A stretch of 64,000 nt of DNA from SHVO01 sp050246995 (lineage in GTDB: Bacteria; Pseudomonadota; Alphaproteobacteria; Rhodospirillales; Rhodospirillaceae): the NCBI GenBank assembly GCA_050246995.1, contig JBFWVA010000001.1, forward strand, positions 434,001 to 498,000. The letters are read 5' to 3'. A program made the position numbers and the translations under genes. Of the stretch, positions 16,590-24,242 are shown in pieces. Position 1 is the first letter of the stretch. Every line of letters begins with the position of its first letter. The notes under the pieces are model-generated. The model was given only the letters and a program-made list of their open reading frames with translations. It had not been told where the DNA came from and ran no database searches.

Positions 16590-16650
16590 TGGAATGGTTC
16601 CAAATTGCGTTTTTCCAGCGCGTTTGCGAGGTCTTTGCAAAGACTGGAAA
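16590..16650. other. Nested palindromes between the 95-residue gene and the chemotaxis receptor
   Basis: Perfect 14-bp palindrome GTCTTTGCAAAGAC at 16631-16644, nested between TTTCCAG (16612-16618) and CTGGAAA (16644-16650). A smaller TGGAA/TTCCA repeat lies at 16590-16602. It may be a transcript end for the upstream gene or an operator; there is no clear U-tract. Confidence 0.45.
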
Positions 16651-16685
16651 TTTTCGCGCCGGTTTAACCTGCGTCAAGAATCCGG

Positions 16686-16973
16686 TTAACGCCGCGGCCG
16701 GAACTTACGCGCGGCGGCATAGAGAAGAGGGCCCGTCACGAGCCACGCAAACAGGTACAGGCCTCCGTGATCGATAGCGCCGATTCCAAGCGCGCCCAGC
16801 GCATAAGCAATTGCGAGAAAGCCGATCAGGGAGCCGCGCTTCTGCTTGCGTTTGCGCGCCCGCTGCGGCGCGACGCGCTCCGGCGGCGCAACGCGCCCCG
16901 GCGGCGATTCAAAAGGAATACCACCGTCATCCAACGACGGGATCTCATCGACCTCAGAGATGTCGGGCGCCAT
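16686..16973 (-). CDS. Hypothetical small membrane protein
   Basis: 95 residues. An acidic N-terminus (DISEVDEIPSLDD) is followed by a Pro/Arg/Lys-rich linker (QRARKRKQKR) and two hydrophobic segments (SLIGFLAIAYALGALGIGAI and LYLFAWLVTGPLLYAAA), ending in basic residues. I do not recognise a family. The compact two-helix layout and positive-inside charges support a real inner-membrane protein. It is isolated, with a 206-bp gap to the receptor gene. Confidence 0.55.
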   Translation of the reverse strand: MAPDISEVDEIPSLDDGGIPFESPPGRVAPPERVAPQRARKRKQKRGSLIGFLAIAYALGALGIGAIDHGGLYLFAWLVTGPLLYAAARKFRPRR

Positions 16974-17088
16974 GAGACTCGATCCAGTGATCCCCCGCTA
17001 CGGCGGGACACGCACAATGTACCATGGAGCGCGGCGGACATTGACGGGGATCAAACCGGACCGGGGATATCGGGGCCTTTAAATGAAA

Positions 17089-17117
17089 TGGGCCGCAGCG
17101 GAAACCGTTGCGGCCCA
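17089..17117 (-). terminator. Probable terminator hairpin of the exported methyltransferase gene
   Basis: Strong inverted repeat of 13 bp with one mismatch (17089-17101 with 17105-17117) around an AAA loop, starting 24 nt after the stop codon. On the transcript strand it is followed by an A/T-rich stretch rather than a clean U-tract. Confidence 0.55.
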
Positions 17118-17140
17118 AACTCACTAAAGCCTTTTGGATA

Positions 17141-17959
17141 CTACGCCTTATTCGCGCTCCACGCCGCGCCGCCCTGGATGCTGCCTTTCATGAACCCGCC
17201 TTCGACACGGCCCGTGTATTTCTTGCCGCCGGCCGTGAAGGAGATGTTGGCGCCGTCCATCTTGGCTTCGCTGATGGGCTGCGGTTTACCGTCCACGGTC
17301 AATGTGCCGTCGAGCTTCTGGTAGGTCTGCTTCAATGCGAGTTGGCCATTGGCGAGCTTCCAGTTGCCTTCGACCTTCGCAGGAATGATCCACTTGTAGG
17401 CCGTGCACCAACTGGTGCAGTCGGAGTTGGCCATGATGGTTTCATCCGGCTCCCAATCGCCCATATTGAACGAGTTGGACACCACGCGCGTACCCGGCTT
17501 CATGTCGAGCAGAGTCGGGCGCAGCTTCACATTGAGTTGCGGCAGAAGGAACAAGGTGATGACGGTGGCTTTGGTGAAATCGGAGGCAAAGATATCGGCC
17601 TGCGCGAACGACGCCTTATCGGTGACCTTCTCCTGCTCGGCGTTGAACTGCGCGAGCTTCACCATGTCCGGATTATATTCGATGCCATGCGCGCGCACGC
17701 CGCGCTTCGCCGCGGTGATGACGGTGCGGCCATCGCCGGCGCCGAGATCGATCAGATAGTCGTCCTTGGTGACCTTCGCCATGTCGAGCATACGGTCGAC
17801 AAGAGCCTGAGGCGTGGGGACCCACACCACGTCCTTGCCCGCTTGTCCGGACTGCGGCTTGAACGGCGCTTCGGCGGCGAAAGAGGTTTGACCCACCGCG
17901 CTGACGAGCGCGAAGGCCGATACGGCGCAAACAAGAGTGATGTTACGCAAGTTGATCAT
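17141..17959 (-). CDS. Exported class I SAM-dependent methyltransferase-fold protein
   Basis: 272 residues. A Sec signal peptide is visible (LVCAVSAFALVSAVGQTSFA-AEA, cleavage about residue 29). The mature part has a Rossmann methyltransferase core with motif I IDLGAGDGRTVITAAKRG and GIEYNPDMV, then a C-terminal extension of ~90 residues rich in beta structure. SAM is not expected in the periplasm, so the function is puzzling. A second exported methyltransferase-like protein of a different subgroup is encoded at 41324-42019. A GGGAGAT SD supports ATG 17959. GTAAC motifs lie ~145-180 bp upstream. Confidence 0.8.
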   Translation of the reverse strand: MINLRNITLVCAVSAFALVSAVGQTSFAAEAPFKPQSGQAGKDVVWVPTPQALVDRMLDMAKVTKDDYLIDLGAGDGRTVITAAKRGVRAHGIEYNPDMVKLAQFNAEQEKVTDKASFAQADIFASDFTKATVITLFLLPQLNVKLRPTLLDMKPGTRVVSNSFNMGDWEPDETIMANSDCTSWCTAYKWIIPAKVEGNWKLANGQLALKQTYQKLDGTLTVDGKPQPISEAKMDGANISFTAGGKKYTGRVEGGFMKGSIQGGAAWSANKA

Positions 17960-18102
17960 GGCGGATCTCCCGGCTTTTTTCAGACGTGGGGGCTTAAGAG
18001 CGGTAGGGCTGAGCGCAGTATTCAGCGTGAATCGCGCGGCGGATCATAGCGCAGCCGCGGGGCCGGCGGCGATATCCCAAATCACCTCAAGGGTATGGCG
18101 AA

Positions 18103-18140
18103 TTGTAACAGGGCCTTCGCCAACGTCCGTTACATTTAGC
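18103..18140. promoter_or_regulatory. GTAAC motif pair upstream of the exported methyltransferase
   Basis: TTGTAACAGGG (18103-18113) and, on the other strand, GCTAAATGTAACGGACGTTG (18121-18140) form an inverted pair. The latter matches sites near 14880 and 16568. It lies in the 184-bp gap that should carry the promoter of the 17141-17959 gene. Confidence 0.4.
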
Positions 18141-18143
18141 CGA

Positions 18144-19361
18144 TCATCCGGCGTCTTTTTGCGCGGAACGATGGCGCGATGAGAGCGGGAAACGCAACAA
18201 CACCACTTCGACATCCGCGCGCACCTCGATCGCGGCGACAGCGCCCAAGGCGACCACGAACTGCTTGATGAGCGATAGGCGTCCACGCGCGTCTTCGCCG
18301 CCTTCTTCGCCGGGCGCGAGCGGCGGCGTGGTTATGGTAAGCATCGCCGCAGGCCGCGTGTCGAGATCCTCGGACCGTAACGTCACGACGATGGGATTAC
18401 CGCTCAAAGGCGCGCGCAAGGCCGGATCAAGCAGCTCTTCGAGGATCGTCCTCACAAAATCGGCACGGCCATCGATGGTGAGCCCATGTTCAATCTCGGT
18501 TTTTAAATGACCACCGTCGGCGCCAAGCTTGATGCGCGCGGCATCGGTGTAGGCGATCACGGCCGCGGAGAGATCGACGACGGCGCGCTTGAGGTCAAGG
18601 ATCTGTGCAGGAACCGATTCTGCTTCCGGCGCCGCCGTCGCATCCGCTTCGTCGTTCGCCGGAAGCGGCAATAACTGCGGATCGGGGCCGGCCGTGATTT
18701 CGGCAAAGGTCTGGGCGAAATCGCCAAGCTGACGCAGACGCCGTGTTTGCGCGAGTGCGAGGATCGCGGCGGCGATCATCAGTAGCGCGGCCGCGGCTGC
18801 GGCAAGGCCGGCGTTGCGGATGGGCGGCAACGCGAGGAAAGCGGTTCCGGTGCTTACGACATCGCGGCCGACCACTAAGCGCCAGCAGCCGGACGGGCTG
18901 GCAATGGGCGCGACGGCCCACAGCGCACCGCTGCGCGCGTGACCATCCGCGCGCGCAGGCGTGCAAGCCGCGGCAAAATCGCCAAGCACACCGCTGGTGA
19001 CGACACGCCCCGCTTCATCCTCCGTTTGCGCGGCCGCCTGAACAGGCGCACCGGCAATGAAGAATACGCCTCGCGCGCCACCTTCAGCCGGTGTGAAGAA
19101 AAGCCGAAGCGTGCGGTCCGTGGATGCATAGGGCGTCATGGCTTCCGTGAGGAGCGCCGCATCGCCAGGCGTTGCGGCGCGGAGAACGGGCGCCAAGGCG
19201 TCAGCGATGGTCGCGGTCACGTAGGAGTGCTCATCGGCCAAGAGGGCACGGCTGCGTTCCCCGCCCGCGCGTGCTACCAAAAAGATAAGGACGGACACGA
19301 GCCCCACGAGAACCAGACCCGCGAACACGACAAGACGCACGGAGATCGCCAACCGGCGCAT
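18144..19361 (-). CDS. Degenerate histidine-kinase-like membrane protein
   Basis: 405 residues from ATG 19361; an upstream frame start at 19427 would overlap the lipoprotein gene. Membrane segments lie near residues 6-30 and 170-200, with a periplasmic sensor-like loop of ~140 residues between. The cytoplasmic part ends in an HATPase-like region: ILEELLDPALRAPL where kinases have ELLDNA, then GRLSLIKQFVVALGAVAAIEV and VVLLRFPL. The N-box Asn is Pro, the D-box is unrecognisable, and no phospho-His motif is seen in the dimerisation stretch. I infer a non-catalytic sensor or pseudokinase. It may be cotranscribed with the lipoprotein gene 25 bp upstream. Confidence 0.6.
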   Translation of the reverse strand: MRRLAISVRLVVFAGLVLVGLVSVLIFLVARAGGERSRALLADEHSYVTATIADALAPVLRAATPGDAALLTEAMTPYASTDRTLRLFFTPAEGGARGVFFIAGAPVQAAAQTEDEAGRVVTSGVLGDFAAACTPARADGHARSGALWAVAPIASPSGCWRLVVGRDVVSTGTAFLALPPIRNAGLAAAAAALLMIAAAILALAQTRRLRQLGDFAQTFAEITAGPDPQLLPLPANDEADATAAPEAESVPAQILDLKRAVVDLSAAVIAYTDAARIKLGADGGHLKTEIEHGLTIDGRADFVRTILEELLDPALRAPLSGNPIVVTLRSEDLDTRPAAMLTITTPPLAPGEEGGEDARGRLSLIKQFVVALGAVAAIEVRADVEVVLLRFPLSSRHRSAQKDAG

Positions 19362-19386
19362 CAAGCTGTGGGGGATCGTGGGATCG

Positions 19387-19911
19387 TTATCGCGCGGCAC
19401 TGCGCACGCCCCGCTCACACGTCGCACGCGGAGCGCCGGTGGCGCTAACGATCTTTTGCGACAACGCTGTGTAAGCGTCCCGGGTCACGTCGCGAAAGAA
19501 GTTGATCTCCACACGGCAGTCCGCGCCGGCATAGGTCCACGTCTTGCGGCCGCCGCGCTCGTTGCGCCGCTGCGGCGCGCCCATCACGCGCACAACTTCA
19601 TCCTCGCTGAGACCGGCAACCGAGATCATGGGTGCCGGCACGACGGGCCTTGTCGCGCGCGCTGGAGGCCGCGGGACCGGTCGCGGAGGCCTTTGGGCAG
19701 CCGCTGTCGAAGGCGGAGGAAGCGCGAGCCTTGCGGACAAGGGCGCCTCGGGGGTGAATTCGTGCGCGGGCGATGCGGCGCTGGCCTCCCCTTCCTCATG
19801 CGCCGAAGCGAACAACGCCCGCAAGGAGCCGCCGCTGCAACCGCCCAGGAGGGTAACAGCAGCCACGCTTCCCGCGAGTATTCGCCACTTTGGACACAAC
19901 CGCGCGCTCAT
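19387..19911 (-). CDS. Lipoprotein with BamE/SmpA-like C-terminal domain
   Basis: 174 residues from ATG 19911. A lipobox VTLLGGCSGG puts the lipidated Cys about residue 29. A Pro/Ala-rich linker follows (PPRPVPRPPARATRPVVP). The last ~75 residues (LSEDEVVRVMGAPQRRNERGG then WTYAGADCRVEINFF) have the helix-helix-beta pattern of SmpA/OmlA (BamE) domains, in which a predicted turn GAP precedes a beta sheet. It is probably anchored in the outer membrane and may sense or contact envelope proteins. It is paired with the pseudokinase-like gene. The exact role is unknown. Confidence 0.65.
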   Translation of the reverse strand: MSARLCPKWRILAGSVAAVTLLGGCSGGSLRALFASAHEEGEASAASPAHEFTPEAPLSARLALPPPSTAAAQRPPRPVPRPPARATRPVVPAPMISVAGLSEDEVVRVMGAPQRRNERGGRKTWTYAGADCRVEINFFRDVTRDAYTALSQKIVSATGAPRATCERGVRSAAR

Positions 19912-19970
19912 GCCGTCTCCCGCATCGTTCACCAGCAAAACGCGCAATGCGACGGAAAAGGTTCAGGCCG

Positions 19971-20010
19971 AAAAACGAACGGCGCGAGCCGCATCTGCGA
20001 CTCGCGCCGA
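19971..20010 (-). terminator. Intrinsic terminator of the Sel1-repeat gene
   Basis: 8-bp stem GGCGCGAG/CTCGCGCC (19981-19988 with 20001-20008) with a 12-nt loop that can pair further. On the minus strand it is followed by GTTCGTTTTTC. It starts 24 nt after the stop codon of the gene at 20032. Confidence 0.7.
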
Positions 20011-20031
20011 AAGTTGCCGCGCTTAAATGCT

Positions 20032-20751
20032 TTAGAGCGCGCAGTTCTTGTAGTTAGCCGCCATACATTTGCTGGCCGCTTCACGGGCCGTCTTCACCTG
20101 CTCAGGCTTAAGAGCGGCCGCGACGCGGTTGCGGCTGGCGGTCGCCGCTTCGGCTTCCTTGCCCGTCGCCTTCGCCACGGCAAGGGTGAAGTAGGTGTAA
20201 GCCTTGGTTTTGTCTTGCGGCACGCCCTTGCCGGCTTCATATCGGGTCCCCATCGAGGTCATCGCCGGCGTGTAGCCTTGCGCGACGGCCTTCTTGGTCC
20301 AGTCGACGGCGTCCTTCTCGGACTTGGCGACACCCTCGCCGCGTTCATAAAGACCGGCCAGTTCAGCTTGCGCCTCCGCATTGCCGAGTTCACCCGCCTT
20401 GCGCAGATACTTTGCCGCTTCCGCCGGATTCTTATCGACGCCGTCGCGGCCCTGGCCATAGGTGCGCCCAAGCTGCAGCGCGGCTTCGGGACTGCTTTTT
20501 TCCGCCGCCATTTTCCAAAACTTCACGGCTTCCTTGTAGCTCTGGTCGGCGCCGAGGCCTTGAGCATAGAGAAGGCCGACGTTGTACTGGGCTTTCACGT
20601 CGCCCTGTTCGGCGAGCGGCTTCCAGTTCTTCATCGCGGTGTTGAAGTCGCGCTTATTGTAGGCCTTCGCGCCTTCGTCGTAGGACTGCGCCAGCACGGC
20701 GTTCGAAAACAGAGCCGCGCCGATGGCCGCGCAATAAAAGAGCTTTTTCAT
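20032..20751 (-). CDS. Exported Sel1-like repeat (TPR) protein
   Basis: 239 residues. Signal peptide MKKLFYCAAIGAALFSNAVLA. The mature protein is built of about four to five 36-residue Sel1 repeats with the pattern A...G..Y..G.GV (AQYNVGLLYAQGLGAD, AALQLGRTYGQGRDGVD, AQAELAGLYERGEGV, AMTSMGTRYEAGKGVP). A Cys pair near the C-terminus (CMAANYKNC) may form a disulphide. Such proteins act as periplasmic scaffolds; no partner is evident. A GAGGAA SD supports ATG 20751. Confidence 0.88.
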   Translation of the reverse strand: MKKLFYCAAIGAALFSNAVLAQSYDEGAKAYNKRDFNTAMKNWKPLAEQGDVKAQYNVGLLYAQGLGADQSYKEAVKFWKMAAEKSSPEAALQLGRTYGQGRDGVDKNPAEAAKYLRKAGELGNAEAQAELAGLYERGEGVAKSEKDAVDWTKKAVAQGYTPAMTSMGTRYEAGKGVPQDKTKAYTYFTLAVAKATGKEAEAATASRNRVAAALKPEQVKTAREAASKCMAANYKNCAL

Positions 20752-20946
20752 CCACGTTCCTCACTTAACAAGACAACGATAAAGATAATTTGCCCCGCAA
20801 ATGTGGTCTTTTAGTGGACCGACAATGGCGAGCCGATGGTAAGCGCCGGCACCTATAGGTTGATGCCGCCGCGCGAGCAAGCGCAGGATCGTGTCAGTCG
20901 CTTTACAAGCGCGTGAACGGGAGAAAAACTAAAGAGGTGTGAAGGC

Positions 20947-21828
20947 CTAGCGGACTTGCGTTTTATACCAGTCCAAAATCTCGGCGCCTGTCCACATCAC
21001 CACATCCTTATGGCCGAGGATATGATCGTAGAGCATCTCCAGATATTTGATCCGGTGCGGCGCGCCGGTGAGATAGGAATGCACGGAGATGGCCATCACG
21101 CGCGGAATTTTGGCGCCTTCCTGATAGAGCCGATCGAACTGGTCGCGCCCGCGCTTGAAGAGTTCGTCCGATGAATGCTGCTGCACGGCGTGCACAGCGA
21201 CATCGTTAATCTCAAGCGTGTAGGGAACGGAGACAATGGACCCAGCGCGGGTCTTCAACATGACAGGCTGATCGTCGAGGCACCAGTCAGCGACATATTC
21301 GATGCCGGCTTCCTGCAAGAGATCCAAAGTTTCGTCGGTCTCGGTCAGGCCGGGGCTTTCCCAGCCGCGCGGCGCCTTGCCGGTGAAGTCCTTGATCGCC
21401 TTGATGGTCGCCTCGATGGCGCCCTTCTGATCGTCGACCTTGTGCATGGGTTTTTGCACCCAGCCGTGGCCGACGAAATCCCAACCGGCCGCCATGGCCG
21501 CATCACAAACTTCGGGATAGAGCTCGATACAACTGCCGTTCACGGCGAAGCTGCCTTTGATCTTGCGCGTGCCGAGCGCCTCGACGATGCGCCAGAAGCC
21601 CACGCGCATGCCGTACTCGTGCCAGGCCCAGTTTGTGACATCGGGCAGCATCGGCTGTCCCATGGGCGGCGGAATGACGGTGCGTGGCATCGGGTTTTCC
21701 GGCGCCCAGTTTTCGACATTGACGATGGTCCAGACCGCGACACGCGCGCCGTCCGGTAGATGAAGCCGCGGTCTTGTGTGGATGGGCGAATAAGGAAGCC
21801 GGCCGTGCACGCTCGATCCAATGGTCAT
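20947..21828 (-). CDS. Polysaccharide deacetylase family protein (PuuE/allantoinase-like)
   Basis: 293 residues from ATG 21828, 2 bp after the stop of the amidohydrolase gene; a longer in-frame extension to 21972 is antisense-like sequence within that gene. It has a NodB-type fold: VAVWTIVNVENW, FAVNGSCIELYPEV, FVGHGWVQKPMH, PRGWESPGLTET and ISVHSYLTGAPHR. This subgroup resembles PuuE-type enzymes acting on amides or ureides rather than chitin. It is the last gene of an eight-gene operon with an ABC importer and two other hydrolases, so it probably degrades the imported substrate. The substrate is unknown. Confidence 0.85.
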   Translation of the reverse strand: MTIGSSVHGRLPYSPIHTRPRLHLPDGARVAVWTIVNVENWAPENPMPRTVIPPPMGQPMLPDVTNWAWHEYGMRVGFWRIVEALGTRKIKGSFAVNGSCIELYPEVCDAAMAAGWDFVGHGWVQKPMHKVDDQKGAIEATIKAIKDFTGKAPRGWESPGLTETDETLDLLQEAGIEYVADWCLDDQPVMLKTRAGSIVSVPYTLEINDVAVHAVQQHSSDELFKRGRDQFDRLYQEGAKIPRVMAISVHSYLTGAPHRIKYLEMLYDHILGHKDVVMWTGAEILDWYKTQVR

Positions 21829-21830
21829 GG

Positions 21831-22811
21831 TCACACCTTTTCGCAAAGGAGTTTGAGGGCTGTGCGCGAGCAGACACACTCGCGTTCGGTGGGCGTGATC
21901 TCCGGCACGGCATCGATGGTGCCGCCTGGCGCGTCGTCCTGCATATCGAAGGGAGAATCGGTGCCGATGCAAATATGGTCGGCGCCGACGAGGTCAATGA
22001 GATAGCGCAAAGCCTGCGGCTCGAACACCAGGCTATCGAAGTAGATGCGCTTGAGCAGATCCTTTGGGGACGTTTTGGTTTTGGCGTTGGTCTCGGCGCG
22101 CACCTTATGGCCATGCATGAGGCGGCCGATCTGATAGGGTGTGAAGCCGCCGCCGTGTGCGAGCACGAACTTGAGCTCGGGCAGTTCCTCGAGCACGCCG
22201 GAGAACATCAAATTCGCCAGCATGACCGTGGTGTCGAGCGGATTGCCGATGAGGTTGGTGAGGTAATAATTCTCGAGCCCCGCTTTGGAACCCACATAGT
22301 AGGGATGCGCGAAGATGAAGACTCCAAGTTCCTGGGCGCAGCGCAGGAGGGGACGGAAACGGTTTTCCGTGAGTTGAGCGCCTTCGATGGAGGTGCCGAT
22401 CTCGACGGCCTTGAAGCCGTGGAGCTTCACGCAGCGTTCAAGTTCAGCGACCGCTGCGTCGGGATGCTGCATCGGCACCGTGGCCATGCCCCTCAGGCGT
22501 TCGGGCTTCTCAGCGACCATCTCGGCGACACCGTCGTTGACGAGGCCCGCGGCTTCGAGCGCGAGATCCGCGTCGGCCCAATAATAGAACATGGGCGGCG
22601 CCGGAGAGATCACCGCGATATTGAGGCCCTTCTTGTCCATGGACGCGAGCTTGGCTTCGACGTCGTGGAATTCCTGGAAGAGCGGATAGATGTAGCCCTG
22701 GTCGTGATGGACTTTTCCATTCTCGATGCGCGCCTTAAAGCGCTGCGGGTTCGCGGCCATGGCATCGACCATGCGCTTGGGGATGACATGCGAGTGGATA
22801 TCGATCCGCAT
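21831..22811 (-). CDS. Amidohydrolase family protein, ACMSD-like
   Basis: 326 residues from ATG 22811; the start overlaps the livF-like stop codon by one base (TAATG). The N-terminus MRIDIHSHVIP gives the metal-binding HxH. Further motifs are GFKAVEIGTSIEG, FIFAHPYYVG, FVLAHGGGFTPYQIGR and ICIGTDSPFDMQD (metal Asp). This pattern is that of amidohydrolase-2 / aminocarboxymuconate-semialdehyde decarboxylase relatives, which act as metal-dependent C-C decarboxylases or hydrolases. In the operon context it should process a product of the imported compound. Confidence 0.87.
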   Translation of the reverse strand: MRIDIHSHVIPKRMVDAMAANPQRFKARIENGKVHHDQGYIYPLFQEFHDVEAKLASMDKKGLNIAVISPAPPMFYYWADADLALEAAGLVNDGVAEMVAEKPERLRGMATVPMQHPDAAVAELERCVKLHGFKAVEIGTSIEGAQLTENRFRPLLRCAQELGVFIFAHPYYVGSKAGLENYYLTNLIGNPLDTTVMLANLMFSGVLEELPELKFVLAHGGGFTPYQIGRLMHGHKVRAETNAKTKTSPKDLLKRIYFDSLVFEPQALRYLIDLVGADHICIGTDSPFDMQDDAPGGTIDAVPEITPTERECVCSRTALKLLCEKV

Positions 22812-23509
22812 TAATGTACTCCGAGATAACGAGTGAGCGCGTCCGCCGCGATGCCGCCGGATTTGCCTTCGAATACGGTCTTGCCGGACTCCAGCACCAC
22901 CACGCGATCCGCGACTTCGAGCGCACTGTAGAGGTTCTGTTCGACAAGGAGGATGGCGAGGCCCTGCTTTTTGAGACCCAGGATAATTCCCTCGAGATGC
23001 TGGACCATGACCGGCGCGAGGCCTTCGGAGGGTTCGTCCATGAGAATCAGCTCGGGATCGATCATCAAAGCACGCGCGACCGCGAGCATCTGGCGCTCGC
23101 CGCCGGAAAGCTGCGTGCCGCGATGCTGACGGCGTTCGGCCAGCCGCGGGAAAAGTGCGAACACGCGGTCCACGGTCCAACCGTCGCTGACGTGAGCGGG
23201 CTTGAGGACAGTGAGATGCTCGGTGACGGTCAATGAGGGGAACAGCCGCCGGCCTTGCGGCACGTAGCCGATCTTGCGTTTTGCGATCTCATGCGGCTTG
23301 AGCGCTCGGAGCGATTCTCCCTTCCAGGAGATCTCTCCGCCGCGCACCTGCGGGGACGCCAAGCCCATGATGGAGCGGATGAGGCTGGTCTTACCCATGC
23401 CGTTACGCCCCAATAGCGCGACCACCTCCGATGCGCTCACGTTAAGCGAGGCGCCTTGCAGGACGTGCGCTTCGCCGTAATAGCTGTGCAAGTCCCTCAC
23501 CTCAAGCAT
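22811..23509 (-). CDS. Branched-chain amino acid-type ABC transporter ATPase (LivF-like)
   Basis: 232 residues. Walker A GRNGMGKTSL, signature LSGGERQMLAVARAL, Walker B LILMDEPSEGLAP. The short length and YYGEAHVLQGASL start are typical of LivF. It energises uptake with the LivG-like subunit. It overlaps the livG-like gene by 8 bp and is itself coupled to the amidohydrolase. Confidence 0.93.
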   Translation of the reverse strand: MLEVRDLHSYYGEAHVLQGASLNVSASEVVALLGRNGMGKTSLIRSIMGLASPQVRGGEISWKGESLRALKPHEIAKRKIGYVPQGRRLFPSLTVTEHLTVLKPAHVSDGWTVDRVFALFPRLAERRQHRGTQLSGGERQMLAVARALMIDPELILMDEPSEGLAPVMVQHLEGIILGLKKQGLAILLVEQNLYSALEVADRVVVLESGKTVFEGKSGGIAADALTRYLGVH

Positions 23510-24242
23510 GACGCCGCCCCAGGTAAACGTCTTGCACTTGTGTATTGGCGCGAATGTCGGCCGGCGCGCCCTCGGCGAGGAACTGGCCGTTGTTAAGGCA
23601 GGTGACCCAATCCACGAGCGAGAGCACCAAATCCATATCGTGTTCGATCAGCACGATGGTGATGTCACGCGGCAGCGCGCGGATGATGTCGCCGACGATG
23701 GCCCGCTCGGCCGGAGACAAGCCGGCGGCAGGTTCGTCGAGAAGCAAAAGACGCGGCGCGGAGGCCAGCGCCATGGCCATCTCGAGCTGGCGCTGCTCGC
23801 CATAAGACAGCTCGCGTACGACAGTATTCGCGCGGGCGCCAATTCGGGTCAGCGTCAGCGCGTGCTCGAGCTTCGCGCTTTCTTCGGGAGATAGCCCGCC
23901 TCCCCCAAAGAATGAGAACTTGCGCGGCGAGAGACCCCGCACCGCGAGGCGCATATTCTGCTCGACGGTAAGGCTCGGAAAAAGATTAGTGATCTGGAAC
24001 GTGCGTCCGATGCCAAGCGCCGCACGGCGGTGGGGCGTGCTTCGAGTGATGTCCCTTGCGCCGAAGCTGATCTTACCATCGGTCGGGGGGAACACGCCGG
24101 TGATGGCGTTGAACAAGGTGGTCTTGCCGGCGCCATTGGGCCCGATGACGGCACGGCGTTCGCCCTGCTTCACGCGAAGCGAAACACCGTCGACCGCCTT
24201 CAACGCATCGAAGCGGACACTGACGTTCTCAAGGACCAGCAT
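23502..24242 (-). CDS. Branched-chain amino acid-type ABC transporter ATPase (LivG-like)
   Basis: 246 residues. Walker A GPNGAGKTTLF, signature LSYGEQRQLEMAMAL, Walker B LLLLDEPAAGL, with ITNLFPSLTVEQNM typical of LivG. Its start overlaps the stop of the binding-protein gene by one base. It forms the nucleotide-binding heterodimer with the LivF-like subunit. Confidence 0.93.
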   Translation of the reverse strand: MLVLENVSVRFDALKAVDGVSLRVKQGERRAVIGPNGAGKTTLFNAITGVFPPTDGKISFGARDITRSTPHRRAALGIGRTFQITNLFPSLTVEQNMRLAVRGLSPRKFSFFGGGGLSPEESAKLEHALTLTRIGARANTVVRELSYGEQRQLEMAMALASAPRLLLLDEPAAGLSPAERAIVGDIIRALPRDITIVLIEHDMDLVLSLVDWVTCLNNGQFLAEGAPADIRANTQVQDVYLGRRHA

